64,000 nucleotides of DNA from Mesostigma viride (taxonomy: Eukaryota > Streptophyta > Mesostigmatophyceae > Mesostigmatales > Mesostigmataceae), in NCBI GenBank assembly GCA_009746045.1, contig RPFO01000034.1, positions 3,146,181 through 3,210,180 of the forward strand, read 5' to 3'. The notes beneath the pieces were generated by a model, which was not told the DNA's origin, did not search any database, and saw nothing but the letters and a program-made list of their open reading frames with translations. Of this stretch, positions 1 through 13,040 are shown piece by piece. Position 1 is the stretch's first letter. The number at the start of each line of letters is the position of its first letter. The translations under genes and the position numbers were made by a program.

Positions 1-2502
1 ATTCATTCATTCATTCATTCATTCATTCATTCATTCATTCATTCATTCATTCATTCATTCATTCATTCATTCATTCATTCATTCATTCATTCATTCATTC
101 ATTCATTCATTCATTCATTCATTCATTCATTCATTCATTCATTCATTCATTCATTCATTCATTCATTCATTCATTCATTCATTCATTCATTCATTCATTC
201 ATTCATTCATTCATTCATTCATTCATTCATTCATTCATTCATTCATTCATTCATTCATTCATTCATTCATTCATTCATTCATTCATTCATTCATTCATTC
301 ATTCATTCATTCATTCATTCATTCATTCATTCATTCATTCATTCATTCATTCATTCATTCATTCATTCATTCATTCATTCATTCATTCATTCATTCATTC
401 ATTCATTCATTCATTCATTCATTCATTCATTCATTCATTCATTCATTCATTCATTCATTCATTCATTCATTCATTCATTCATTCATTCATTCATTCATTC
501 ATTCATTCATTCATTCATTCATTCATTCATTCATTCATTCATTCATTCATTCATTCATTCATTCATTCATTCATTCATTCATTCATTCATTCATTCATTC
601 ATTCATTCATTCATTCATTCATTCATTCATTCATTCATTCATTCATTCATTCATTCATTCATTCATTCATTCATTCATTCATTCATTCATTCATTCATTC
701 ATTCATTCATTCATTCATTCATTCATTCATTCATTCATTCATTCATTCATTCATTCATTCATTCATTCATTCATTCATTCATTCATTCATTCATTCATTC
801 ATTCATTCATTCATTCATTCATTCATTCATTCATTCATTCATTCATTCATTCATTCATTCATTCATTCATTCATTCATTCATTCATTCATTCATTCATTC
901 ATTCATTCATTCATTCATTCATTCATTCATTCATTCATTCATTCATTCATTCATTCATTCATTCATTCATTCATTCATTCATTCATTCATTCATTCATTC
1001 ATTCATTCATTCATTCATTCATTCATTCATTCATTCATTCATTCATTCATTCATTCATTCATTCATTCATTCATTCATTCATTCATTCATTCATTCATTC
1101 ATTCATTCATTCATTCATTCATTCATTCATTCATTCATTCATTCATTCATTCATTCATTCATTCATTCATTCATTCATTCATTCATTCATTCATTCATTC
1201 ATTCATTCATTCATTCATTCATTCATTCATTCATTCATTCATTCATTCATTCATTCATTCATTCATTCATTCATTCATTCATTCATTCATTCATTCATTC
1301 ATTCATTCATTCATTCATTCATTCATTCATTCATTCATTCATTCATTCATTCATTCATTCATTCATTCATTCATTCATTCATTCATTCATTCATTCATTC
1401 ATTCATTCATTCATTCATTCATTCATTCATTCATTCATTCATTCATTCATTCATTCATTCATTCATTCATTCATTCATTCATTCATTCATTCATTCATTC
1501 ATTCATTCATTCATTCATTCATTCATTCATTCATTCATTCATTCATTCATTCATTCATTCATTCATTCATTCATTCATTCATTCATTCATTCATTCATTC
1601 ATTCATTCATTCATTCATTCATTCATTCATTCATTCATTCATTCATTCATTCATTCATTCATTCATTCATTCATTCATTCATTCATTCATTCATTCATTC
1701 ATTCATTCATTCATTCATTCATTCATTCATTCATTCATTCATTCATTCATTCATTCATTCATTCATTCATTCATTCATTCATTCATTCATTCATTCATTC
1801 ATTCATTCATTCATTCATTCATTCATTCATTCATTCATTCATTCATTCATTCATTCATTCATTCATTCATTCATTCATTCATTCATTCATTCATTCATTC
1901 ATTCATTCATTCATTCATTCATTCATTCATTCATTCATTCATTCATTCATTCATTCATTCATTCATTCATTCATTCATTCATTCATTCATTCATTCATTC
2001 ATTCATTCATTCATTCATTCATTCATTCATTCATTCATTCATTCATTCATTCATTCATTCATTCATTCATTCATTCATTCATTCATTCATTCATTCATTC
2101 ATTCATTCATTCATTCATTCATTCATTCATTCATTCATTCATTCATTCATTCATTCATTCATTCATTCATTCATTCATTCATTCATTCATTCATTCATTC
2201 ATTCATTCATTCATTCATTCATTCATTCATTCATTCATTCATTCATTCATTCATTCATTCATTCATTCATTCATTCATTCATTCATTCATTCATTCATTC
2301 ATTCATTCATTCATTCATTCATTCATTCATTCATTCATTCATTCATTCATTCATTCATTCATTCATTCATTCATTCATTCATTCATTCATTCATTCATTC
2401 ATTCATTCATTCATTCATTCATTCATTCATTCATTCATTCATTCATTCATTCATTCATTCATTCATTCATTCATTCATTCATTCATTCGTTCATTCATTC
2501 AT
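1..2502. repeat. (ATTC)n tetranucleotide array
   Basis: A perfect ATTC tandem array runs from the window edge to about 2488 (about 622 copies), followed by one variant unit and a short tail. It is truncated by the window start, so its full length is unknown. It lies downstream of the 3' end of gene A and contains no gene. Confidence 0.99.
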
Positions 2503-3934
2503 CATTGTCTGCCACCTATCTTTCAGTCTACGTGTCATCTCCATGACATGAGTTATGTCAACAAACATATAATCGATCAGTAAATATAAGAGTGTCCCAT
2601 GCCGGCCGTAGTTGTTTTGTCGTGGTATCTCTTGTTAGCGTTGGCTTTGTTTATTTTTACGTGGGTGCCTTTACTCTGTTGTAAATAATTATACTTTTCT
2701 AAAATATAAGCAGTAGAGTGACCACTAATTTACACAATTGCATGCATGCCATAGGGCGCGACCAAAGGCATGTGGAGTCGTGGATGCTGACACAGAAGAT
2801 GGATCGAGGCTGGGCTCGCCGAAGCCGTCACCAAGATGCTACGCAGATCGAGCTCAATATTCCATATAGTTTGCATATTAGCATGCAATGAGGAGCTGTG
2901 CGCTGATTTGCCTTTTGCAATTGATTTCTCAGATTCTTAGGCATGGACGCCTGGGTCTAGAGCTGCATGGCACCTGGCCCGGCACGCCGATTAGGTGTCC
3001 AGACACATCATTGACATCAGATAGGCTAGCTGACACCATGCATGAGCCGGCCCGCCCAGCTAGCCATGCAAGGGGCATTTTGTCCTCGTATGGCGGGACC
3101 CTGGCCGTGCGCGGCAAGGTGGCCACCAGCCGGCGCCCTGGAGTCTCCGCGATATAGGCTAGGCAAGGATATGCACTATATTCACGGGTTACACGCCCTG
3201 ACAGCGCCTAGCTAGCTAGAGCTCATATCTGTGATCTGGAGGCTGATGATTCACAATTAACCCGGGTTAAAAGGAGCAATGGTGCCCAGGACTTCAATTA
3301 TGAAGGAAACCGACGTCCGGCCATGCAAGTCGGTGGGCGACACGCGCATGCATGTGCATGATCATACACGGTTCATATTTCGTCACAGTTGTCTCACTTG
3401 ATACACGGTAAACATAGCTAGTGGCCAGCCCATGCATCTCCTCCCCACTGAGGACTTGCGCTCATGTAACGCAGTCTACGTGTAAATTAATTAGTGCATG
3501 GCCTGCGCGAGTTGTCTTGTAGTGGTTCAGGCCGTGGCGCTCGCAACCCTGCAACCAGAGGTTAGATAGACCACCATATCATTCCATTCCCATTTCATTG
3601 AGAATTTATGCTCATGTGACGCAGTCATGCGTGATAAATCAACTAACTGCTACTACTTATGCATGTCGCGGAGTACGACACCGGTTGTCGTGCATGCACA
3701 AATTGAAAACCCTACATCTGCATGAAGAATGATGCAAGCCTGGGATAGCGAGGTTTAAATAAACAGGTTGCAGAAGCCAGCAAGCGTCTAGAGCTGTACT
3801 TCCTAAGGAGCCAGAACAAGCCTGCCATGGCTGCATATTAAGCTCCGGCCAGTAAAACAACAACCCCAAGATTCAGGCACTAGTCACATGCACACACATG
3901 CCGGGACAGCGCCACCCGCAATCAAGAAAACAGC
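2503..3934. other. Gene-free 3' flank of gene A
   Basis: I see no convincing coding sequence here. The stretch is rich in TGCATG and CTAGCTAG words and has only short chance reading frames. It should include the 3' UTR and poly(A) site of gene A, but I could not place the site with confidence. Confidence 0.5.
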
Positions 3935-4292
3935 TCATGGACCCATCCTTGCGCGAGTGATGCGGCCCTGGTTGCTTCTGTCTGGAGCAGGCCGCCTGCT
4001 TCCCACCGCAACCGGCGCTCCATCCTCACTATCCACGGCGTTCGAGCCAGCAGGGGCAGCAGCACCAGCGGCGCCGGTACGGGCCTCTGCGACCCGCTGC
4101 TCCTCCTCGGCTCGCTGGCACAACGCGGTGAGCCGAGCCAGCTCACGCTCTCTCTCCTGATGGGCCTCCTGGAGCGCAGTCAGTGCCTCCTTGGCTGCCT
4201 GCAGCCCTGCCGTTGCGACAGTGAATTGTTGCAGTGCGGGGGTGAGCTGGTTCAACAGTTCCCCTGTCCTTCGGACGCCATCCGTCAGCGCG
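3935..4292 (-). CDS. Gene A exon 23: C-terminal coiled coil and stop
   Basis: Encodes a heptad-rich helix ([19 protein letters not shown]) followed by a disordered Ala/Gly/Pro tail with basic residues, ending with a TGA at 3937-3935. The acceptor after TTCAG restores the Ser codon split by exon 22. Confidence 0.82.
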
Positions 4293-7200
4293 CTGAACGA
4301 GTTCCACACCAGCCATCGCAAGGGGACCAGGGATATGGGACAAAGGTTATAATCAAGTCAAATTAAGGGGACAAGGGAAAGGAGCATCATGCAGCAGCCG
4401 GTGAGCTTAGCTCGATAGAGATGGGACAGCCATCCCAGGCCCCAGTGAGTCCAGATTCAGCAGCAATTTATGTCCTAATTGGGCTTCCAGTTTGATTTAA
4501 TGATCATTTCCAGTCGCAGGGCAATCACAACACGACGGCCTGTTCACTAAATAACTGTCACGTGTGCAGACCTCACCTGAGCCTCGGGCAAACCTCCGGT
4601 GATGGCGCGCCGAAGCATGGGTTCACCGCCCCGCGGATCCGTTGGGGAAGGTCCGGGTCTTCAGGCCGCTCGATGCCGCTGCTCTCCCTCTGGTACCTGC
4701 CGTCCCGGCTGATGACACGGGGCAGCCTGGGCGCTTGGCCACGCTGTCGACACGCGGCTGCGACTCTTGTGACGTAGCTTTCCGCGTCCTCCGCTCGGTC
4801 CAGGATGAGCACGGTGCCAAGCGCGGCATGAATGACGTTTCTCATCATGCCAGCCAGGTTACGGTCGCGCAGCATCTCCGCGTTGTTGAGCTCCACCACC
4901 GAGGTCGCGAACCGGGGGTTACCTGGGCAGCGTTGGCACACAGGGTGCGGGCAGCGGCCAGCAACGAGGCCGTACCGGAGACAAGCACAAGTCGAGAAGA
5001 AGAGATGCAGAGAGTGATGCCAGGTTTATGGTATCACGTTGACGACATATACAATATAATGCATAGGGCTCATGGCATGCGGTGGATGATAGGAATCGAT
5101 GCATGAAAAGGGCAGGATGCCAGGAGCATGGCAGATAGCACGTGCCGGCCTTGCCCGCAAGCCACTGCATGATTCATAATGCCTTTCAAAGTCACCGGCT
5201 CTTCCTTACCAGGCAGACTTCTGGTCATACAACAAGAATTCTCCCCCAAATTTATGTCAACTTGACGGCTACCGCGGTAGCATTGGCAGCAGCAGTACTT
5301 ATCAGCGCCACGCAGCGCCCCAACGGGTATTTGCCCAACATGTTTTATCCCAGGCAGCTAGGTTGTGAGGAAGCACAGATAAAACCCACTGGCTCCAGAG
5401 AAAGCCTCTGACATCTCTCAAAACTGTGTGATGAGAACACAGATGGCAAATGGTTTTGAGGCGTCCAAGGCACCTTGCCTACCCCTGCCTCCGTTGCCTA
5501 CACCCCACGACACTTTGCCTTCACCCTGCCTCTGGCTGGCAAGCTGCTGGGAGTAAATTGCATGGGAAGCTTGATATTAAGGGCAAGATAACAAGGGGGA
5601 ACGCACCCTAGAAAAATGCATGGGAAGCTTGATATTAAGGGCGAGATAACAAGGGGGAACGCACCCTAGAAAAATGCATGGGAAGCTTGATATTAAGGGC
5701 GAGATAACAAGGGGGAACGCACCCTAGAAAAATGCATGGGAAGCTTGATATTAAGGGCGAGATAACAAGGGGGAACGCACCCTAGAAAAATGCATGGGAA
5801 GCTTGATATTAAGGGTGAGATAACAAGGGGGGATGCACCCTAGAAAAATGGAGGAGGCAGCCCTGCATGATTGCAGCACTCAGCATGCACATTAGTCTTT
5901 GCCACCCTTACTAGTAGTATAAGATAGCAGCATGTTAGGAAAAAAAGAATCAAAGTGACTGTTATCAATCTCAGCAACGCTGTCGATCCAAACACAAACA
6001 AGGTGCTCGTCGATTTTGCACCCAATTACAAGCATGCCAACTACACAGCTTGCTAGCTAAGTGCTAGCTAATCGCCGAATCGCTTGCTCGAGCCCAGCAC
6101 ATGCTCGCTAATCGTAGCTTCCACAAGGGCACGATGAATGATGATGCTCATTACCTAGTAGCAGGAACACCACATCGAACATCAGCCCCAGCGTCGGCTG
6201 TAAAGCCAGCAAGGCGTAATAACCATTGTGCCGTCATTCACACACACACACATCGCGCAGGTTCGACACGTAATAAGGCAGCAAACGCCAGTCACAGATA
6301 GAGCGAATCGGCATGGCTGATCGGGCGGTAAAGGAAGCCATCATGGTCTTAATTCCTCCCCACCGCCATGACTCCCCACTAGCACTACTACCCGACTCGT
6401 GCTGGATCTCGACCCATACAGACCTGTAATTTGCGGCGGTGACAGCATCAACCTCTCGTGCGGCAGTTGCTCCTCATGGTTGTGCTGCCACGCTTCATCG
6501 ATCACGCACACAGGCAGGCGCAGTTTCCGTAATCTTTGTCGGTCCTCCAGCGTGGCGGACGGCGTGAGCACGACCAGCCGCATGTTCCTGGGCGACAGGC
6601 TGCACAAATGTGTTTGAGGAAGACTTGGAGTAAAGTGATAAATACTCTTTAAAAAAAGTGTTTCAGAGCACGTTCAGCACATGTACGCGCCATCAAAGGC
6701 ACAACAGGTAAGACGGCCCAGATCAACCTGAGTTGCAGGGGACAAGGAAGGGACAGGCAAGGCAGTAACCAGGAGGTAGCCAGGGTTTGCTAAGGCGTTA
6801 TAAAACCGATAGCCGCCAGCTGGCGATAAAACCCCAAACGGGTCTTCAGTGCAAAAGTTCGCGTGGGCGGCGTGGCAAGAAGAAGGGCAGTCTGTGCTGG
6901 TAGCATTTCTCATAATAGGCAGTGGACAAAAATGTATTTCGGTTGAGACGAAGGGAGGGAGGGAGGGAGGGAGGGAGGGAGGGAGGGAGGGAGGGAGGGA
7001 GGGAGGAGGGAGGGAGGGAGGGAGGGAGGGAGGGAGGGAGGGAGGGAGGGAGGGAGGGAGGGAGGGAGGGAGGGAGGGAGGGAGGGAGGGAGGGAGGGAG
7101 GGAGGGAGGGAGGGAGGGAGGGAGGGAGGGAGGGAGGGAGGGAGGGAGGGAGGGAGAGGGAGGGAGGGAGGGAGGGAGGGAGGGAGGGAGGTAGGTAGGT

Positions 7201-10200
7201 AGGTAGGTAGGTAGGTAGGTAGGTAGGTAGGTAGGTAGGTAGGTAGGTAGGTAGGTAGGGAGGTAGGTAGGGAGGTAGGTAGGTAGGTAGGGAGGGCAAG
7301 TGGGCAAGTGGGCGGGCGGGCGGGCAAGTGGGCAGGCGGGCGGGTGGGGGTGGGTGGGTGGGGGTGGGGGTGGGGTGGGGTGGGTGGGGTGGGTGGGTGG
7401 GTGGGTGGGTGGGTGGGTGGGTGGGTGGGTGGGTGGGTGGGTGGGTGGGTGGGTGGGTGGGTGGGTGGGTGGGTGGGTGGGTGGGTGGGTGGTGGGTGGG
7501 TGGGTGGGTGGGTGGGTGGGTGGGGTGGGGGTGGGGGGGTTAGAGAGTGAGAGAGTGAGAGAGTAAGAGAGTGAGAGAGTGAGAGAGTGAGAGAGTGAGA
7601 GAGTGAGAGAGTGAGAGAGTGAGAGAGTGAGAGAGTGAGAGAGTGAGAGAGTGAGAGAGTGAGAGAGTGAGAGAGTGAGAGAGTGAGAGAGTGAGAGAGT
7701 GAGAGAGTGAGAGAGTGAGAGAGTGAGAGAGTGAGAGAGTGAGAGAGTGAGAGAGCGAGGGAGAGAGGGAGACAGAGACAGAGTCTACCAAAAGAAAAGC
7801 ACACCCACCATGGAAAAAGCTAATCATTATGGCAACAAGTACCCACCAGGACAAGGGTGAGCCACGACCCAAGGGACCACCCATCCACCAGAAGCGTCAA
7901 CCCTCAAGAAAGATCACCCACCAAGACAGGAGCTTTGCATCGCCTGCGTCGCGCACTGCTGTGAGCATCAGCAGCGTCCCGTAGGCGCTCCCTCTGGCCC
8001 TGGCATTGATCACCGCCCGCCGCTGTTCTTCGCTCAGCCCATCCCTGACCGGCCGGCTGCGCAGCTCGGCCTCGAGCTCTTTCGCCTCTCTTTGCTCTCT
8101 TTCGTGCGCTTGCTGGACCAACGCGAGTGCCTGCTGGAGCACGCCGACGCAATCTGGACTCTGCGCGGATGGCAGCGGCTGGCATGTAGCGAACATCTTG
8201 CGTGCGTCGGTCATCGGGCGTGAGCACATGTGGTGTGCCTGCCTGTGATTGTCTTCAGCGGCCTTGTGGTCCTGCCATTCACCCGCCACAAGGCCACCGG
8301 GTTGTCACAAACGAAGTCATGGCCAGGCTTTGTTAGGCAGCAGTATTGCATGTGCGGAGAATTTTGGGTCGCATCTGTGCTTCTACTGGTCCTAATAGTG
8401 ACCCGCAAGTGTCAAGGTCACCTAGGTACCTGACAAGGGGGGACGTTGTGGATAAATGATATACTGGAAATTTGTGCAACAGAGGAACCTCCACGTAACC
8501 TAAACATGTAATTAATTTTGCATCACCTATCGACTTAGATGTAAGTATTCATCCATCAGCAATCAAGTTGGATGTAAGTATTCGTACATCACCTATCAGG
8601 TTCAATCTAAGTATTCATTCTTTGCTTATAAAGTGAGACACAGGTTTTTCTCGCCAGTGTCTATTCACTACCTTCTTAGGAACCTCTCCAAGTGCCTATT
8701 GCTTCTCTGCTCGTACAACTAGACGAGACTTGGACACCATGCTGCGGAACGCTGGGGGAGCCAGGCAAGAATCGCAATCACGGTGCTTCACGCACGGAAC
8801 ACAATAGCACTAAGTGCTCGCTGCGATAAAACTTGTGCTTGCAGTCTTGAAAAGGCGCCTGGCGGTTTTGGCCTGTGCATGCGATACTGAGCTACACCCA
8901 ACTATAAAACTCGTATGGTTCAAAGGAGAATACCAGACAATCCTCTGTAGACGCTCTTGTGCGGAGACTAATGTGGCGCTTGAAGCACGAGCCACTCTTG
9001 CCTTTCCCTTTGGCTCCCTACCCATCCTTTTCCATGCAGGCCTGTAACAAGAACGAGCCATTTGTGAAAGTTCCTCGGTACTCGCGCGCGTAAGGAAGGC
9101 AAGGACGCTGGCAAGGTCTGGTGGGCAGTTGTTTTGGCCCGGTAAGCACAAGCATCGCCGCATAACAATCCAAACTTTACCGCGACTGCCTTCTGATAGA
9201 TTTCAGCGTGCGGTGTTATGCGATCCCGGAAAGCCATGACATCCCGTTTGCAGCGCTGCAGGTTTTCAGACAGCCCATGCTGGTTGATGAAGGAAAATGC
9301 CAGCCGTAGAGGCTCCAACACCCCAGCGTTAGACACAGGCGCCAGCTGCAGCACGTAGTCGCCATCTACCCGCCCCGCTCGCGCACGGAGGTGTTGCGCC
9401 GGGATGGTAACAACTCCATCACGCTCACGCGTGATCTCAAATCTGGGGTGGCCGTCGGCCAGTGTCGCGTATTCTGGTTCCTGCAAGCCGCCACCTGGCT
9501 GGGCATCCCTGGGAAGCACGGACAGCTCCAGGGTCCCTGAGTACTCGGTCACGCGGTTGCCAAACCTGAAATAGCGCACAGAAAGGCCAGCCACCAACAG
9601 CTGAGGTAAGTATTGCTTGCTGGGGAGAGATCTTTACAGCATGTTTTTTAACTGGTATAACACGTCACTCAGTTCTTAAATTGGCCAATATTTGCAGCCA
9701 TAGTAGGATCCAATGGAATCCATCATCGCTCATCGGCTATCCATTGTGGGGTCCATGCAGTCCTCATCGCTCATCAGCTATCCATTGTGGGGTCCATGCA
9801 GTCCTCATCGCTCATCGGCTATCCATTGTGGGGTCCATGCAGTCCTCATCGCTCATCGGCTATCCATTGTAGGGTCCATGCAGTCCTCATCGCTCATCGG
9901 CTATCCATTGTGGGGTCCATGCAGTCCTCATCGCTCATCGGCTATCCATTGTGGGGTCCATGCAGTCCTCATCGCTCATCGGCTATCCATTGTAGGGTCC
10001 ATGCAGTCCTCATCGCTCATCGGCTATCCATTGTGGGGTGCATGCAGTCCTCATCGCTCATCGGCTATCCATTGTGGGGTCCATGCAGTCCTCATCGCTC
10101 ATCGGCTATCCATTGTGGGGTCCATGCAGTCCTCATCGCTCATCGGCTATCCATTGTGGGGTCCATGCAGTCCTCATCGCTCATCGGCTATCCATTGTGG

Positions 10201-12983
10201 GGTCCATGCAGTCCTCATCGCTCATCGGCTATCCATTGTAGGGTCCATGCAGTCCTCATCGCTCATCGGCTATCCATTGTGGAGTCCATGCAGTCCTCAC
10301 CACTCATCTATTAGCCACGTCTGCGGTGGGTTAGGCACCAAGATCTGCACTGGTCTAAAACCGGTATCTTCCTGGCTCGCGAATTTCATAGAAAATACAG
10401 GTTCAAACACCTGGGTCCAACGTTTCCCATTTCCCCCATATGCTCGAATCCTCCCACCACGCAGAGAGCTGCTACCTTGATCATGCCCTGATATTGCCAG
10501 GAGGCGCCGTGAGGCAGGAGCGCTGACTCGCAAGCGGTCAGGTGAGCGAGTGAAAAGGCCGGCCAAGGATTTAGCATCTCCACAGGCAACGAAGCACAAG
10601 CGAAGGATGTAGGCAGAAACAGACAAGGGGAGGGAGCAGGATGTGGCAGCCCCCAACGTGGTATGCAGCGGAGCCACGAGACCAGTCAAAGGCGATGTAC
10701 TCGGACGGAATAAGTGGCACCACTACAGGGAGGAGCAGATGCAGTGCTACCCATCCCAAACACAGGAAGAGCTCACTAATATAAAGCAAGGCCTCACGGT
10801 GGACGCAGTGAAGATCGATGCAAGCATCAGCAAGCTTGCTGCAGCCGTTACAGCCCGTCCAACCCATAATGCAATTGACTTCTATCTCCCCCCCATTACT
10901 GCGGCACAGCCTCACGTTTACCTATCAGTGCAGTGGACATCCAGCTCCCTGAACAGCTGGGTGCGTGCCAGGTTGTCGAAGCAGCCAGGCTGCCAGCGGG
11001 GCGCCACCAGAGTAGACGCAGGACCTGGACAAGGGACATGAGGCGACCCACAAGCCCGCGAGCAACCAAGGAAGAACGTAGGCGGCATCGGCAGGCATGA
11101 GGCATTTGGCTTTGAGTGCAACAGCTAGCACGGTCACTGATTCACGCAGTTTTATCCGCCAAGATGATGGCAGCTACCAATGGCAGCTTAGCAGCGTCAT
11201 ATTGCATGTCCAGGAAAAGGGAAGCAGCAGTGGGGCGGTTGCAGCCTGGTCAGGTAGCATAACATTCAAGGCAATTGTGCTCCAGTGATGGGGCGTGTTT
11301 CATCTGCATGCACCTACCAGGACGGACTTCAAAAGCGTATAAGCTCTTGACATCCGTGCGCCGGTCCGGTATCCTGTCATCCGTCCATGTGGCGACAACT
11401 TGGTAGCCCCCGGCAGCGGTCAGCTCCAACAGTGGGGTGAAGTAGGCCGTGTCCCTGGGCGCCGCCTCGGCCTGGGGCCTAAGACGGATTTCGTTCCCGG
11501 CTGGGTTCTTCAGGATGACTTTGAGATCCGGAGCATCATCCAGCGTCGCGGCACGGGTCACCCCATCCTCCGCTTGCAGTGCAACCTGGGTAGGCAACGA
11601 GGGCAGCCAGCAGTGCACGGGAGAACGTGATGCATGGGATGGGATGTGGCAATGTGAGATGTGTGCGGCACGCCAAAGGGAAAGGTGGCTGGAGTAAACA
11701 CGCGAGCAACAGGAGGTAGAAAAGCATGGGAGAAGGCAGCCATGCATGGCACAATGGGAGAAGGCAAGCAGGCATGGGTGAGCACACAAAGGCTTGGCAG
11801 GAGACATCTGGAGAGCACATCTCGGAGGACGTGACTGGCTGCGGGTGGCACTTGGTGGCCCCCATTATTTGTCTCTAGTCTCCACGCGGGTGAACCCGAT
11901 GAAGGGTTGTATGATACGGTGCCTGAGGTGGAGCATCTCAGCTGCAGTCATGCGGGACCTAGGTGCAAATAGATATATCTAGCATGCAGGATCTAGGTGC
12001 GAATAGATGTTGTCAAACATGGGAACAGAAGCCTATAATGATTCCTTCCATTGGGGTATCTATTTATGCATCATGTACATAAGGTAACACGTCACTTCCA
12101 CCCCTCAGCGTGGGCCCCGGCTTGCTTGCCCTGCATGAAGGAAACCCTAGACCCCATACATGAGTGAATTGGGATCAACAAAGAATGCGCGAGAAAGCCT
12201 AGCCAAGCAAATACATAAGAAGTGGATTAGGAGGGAGAGGCGGAGGGAGCAATCAGCTTCAACAATTAAATGGGCAGATACACCTGTTCTGCCATCTTCA
12301 AGACTAATACATCGGGCGAGCGTGGCTAGGCTTCGCGAGGGTGCGCTCTTCTAAGGGGGAAGATTCTCTAGTCCAAGGGCCAGCACATAGGCCTCACCAG
12401 TGACCACAGGAGACCATGACGGGTATAAATGAGGTATTACTAACGAATACTTTGCGCTATTGAAATGCATGTTTCACTGTATTTCTTAATTAAATAGATT
12501 ACAGCTCCCCTTTCCAACACTTCAGGGCACATCGTCACAGAAAAAGGCCAGGCTGCTTTCTTCTCTCACCTCAAAGCGGGGAGCAGGGGAGCCAGCCACA
12601 AGAGCGGGGCGTTCTGGTGTGCCAGCATCAGCCATCTGGATGACCAGCCTCTTGACCAGGTCAGGGTTGGGCCTCCAGTTGAAGCCCAAGGAAGTTCCCT
12701 GGAATATTGGGCGCAGGTTTGCACATATTTTTCGGTTAACATTCTCATGTAATATTTCAGCTAGCAGATCAACAATGAAAAGATCCTAGCGGGCTTCCTA
12801 ACTGTAACGTTTGTCCTTCAAGCAAGGATTTGTTTGCTATGCAGCCATTTTAAATACAACATTACCACAGTTACTAAGACCACACACTTCACTGCATATT
12901 CTCCACCGATTTCAATCACCCAGCCTCATACTTGGGCCCCTGCCTCACCCAACCTGCCCCCCCTAGAACAACAACAAACAATC

Positions 12984-13040
<57 letters not shown>

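Noticed and set aside
9713-10480. 255-residue plus-strand frame of repeated peptides
   Set aside because: It follows the 41-bp minisatellite inside a gene A intron and has no homologous counterpart in gene B.
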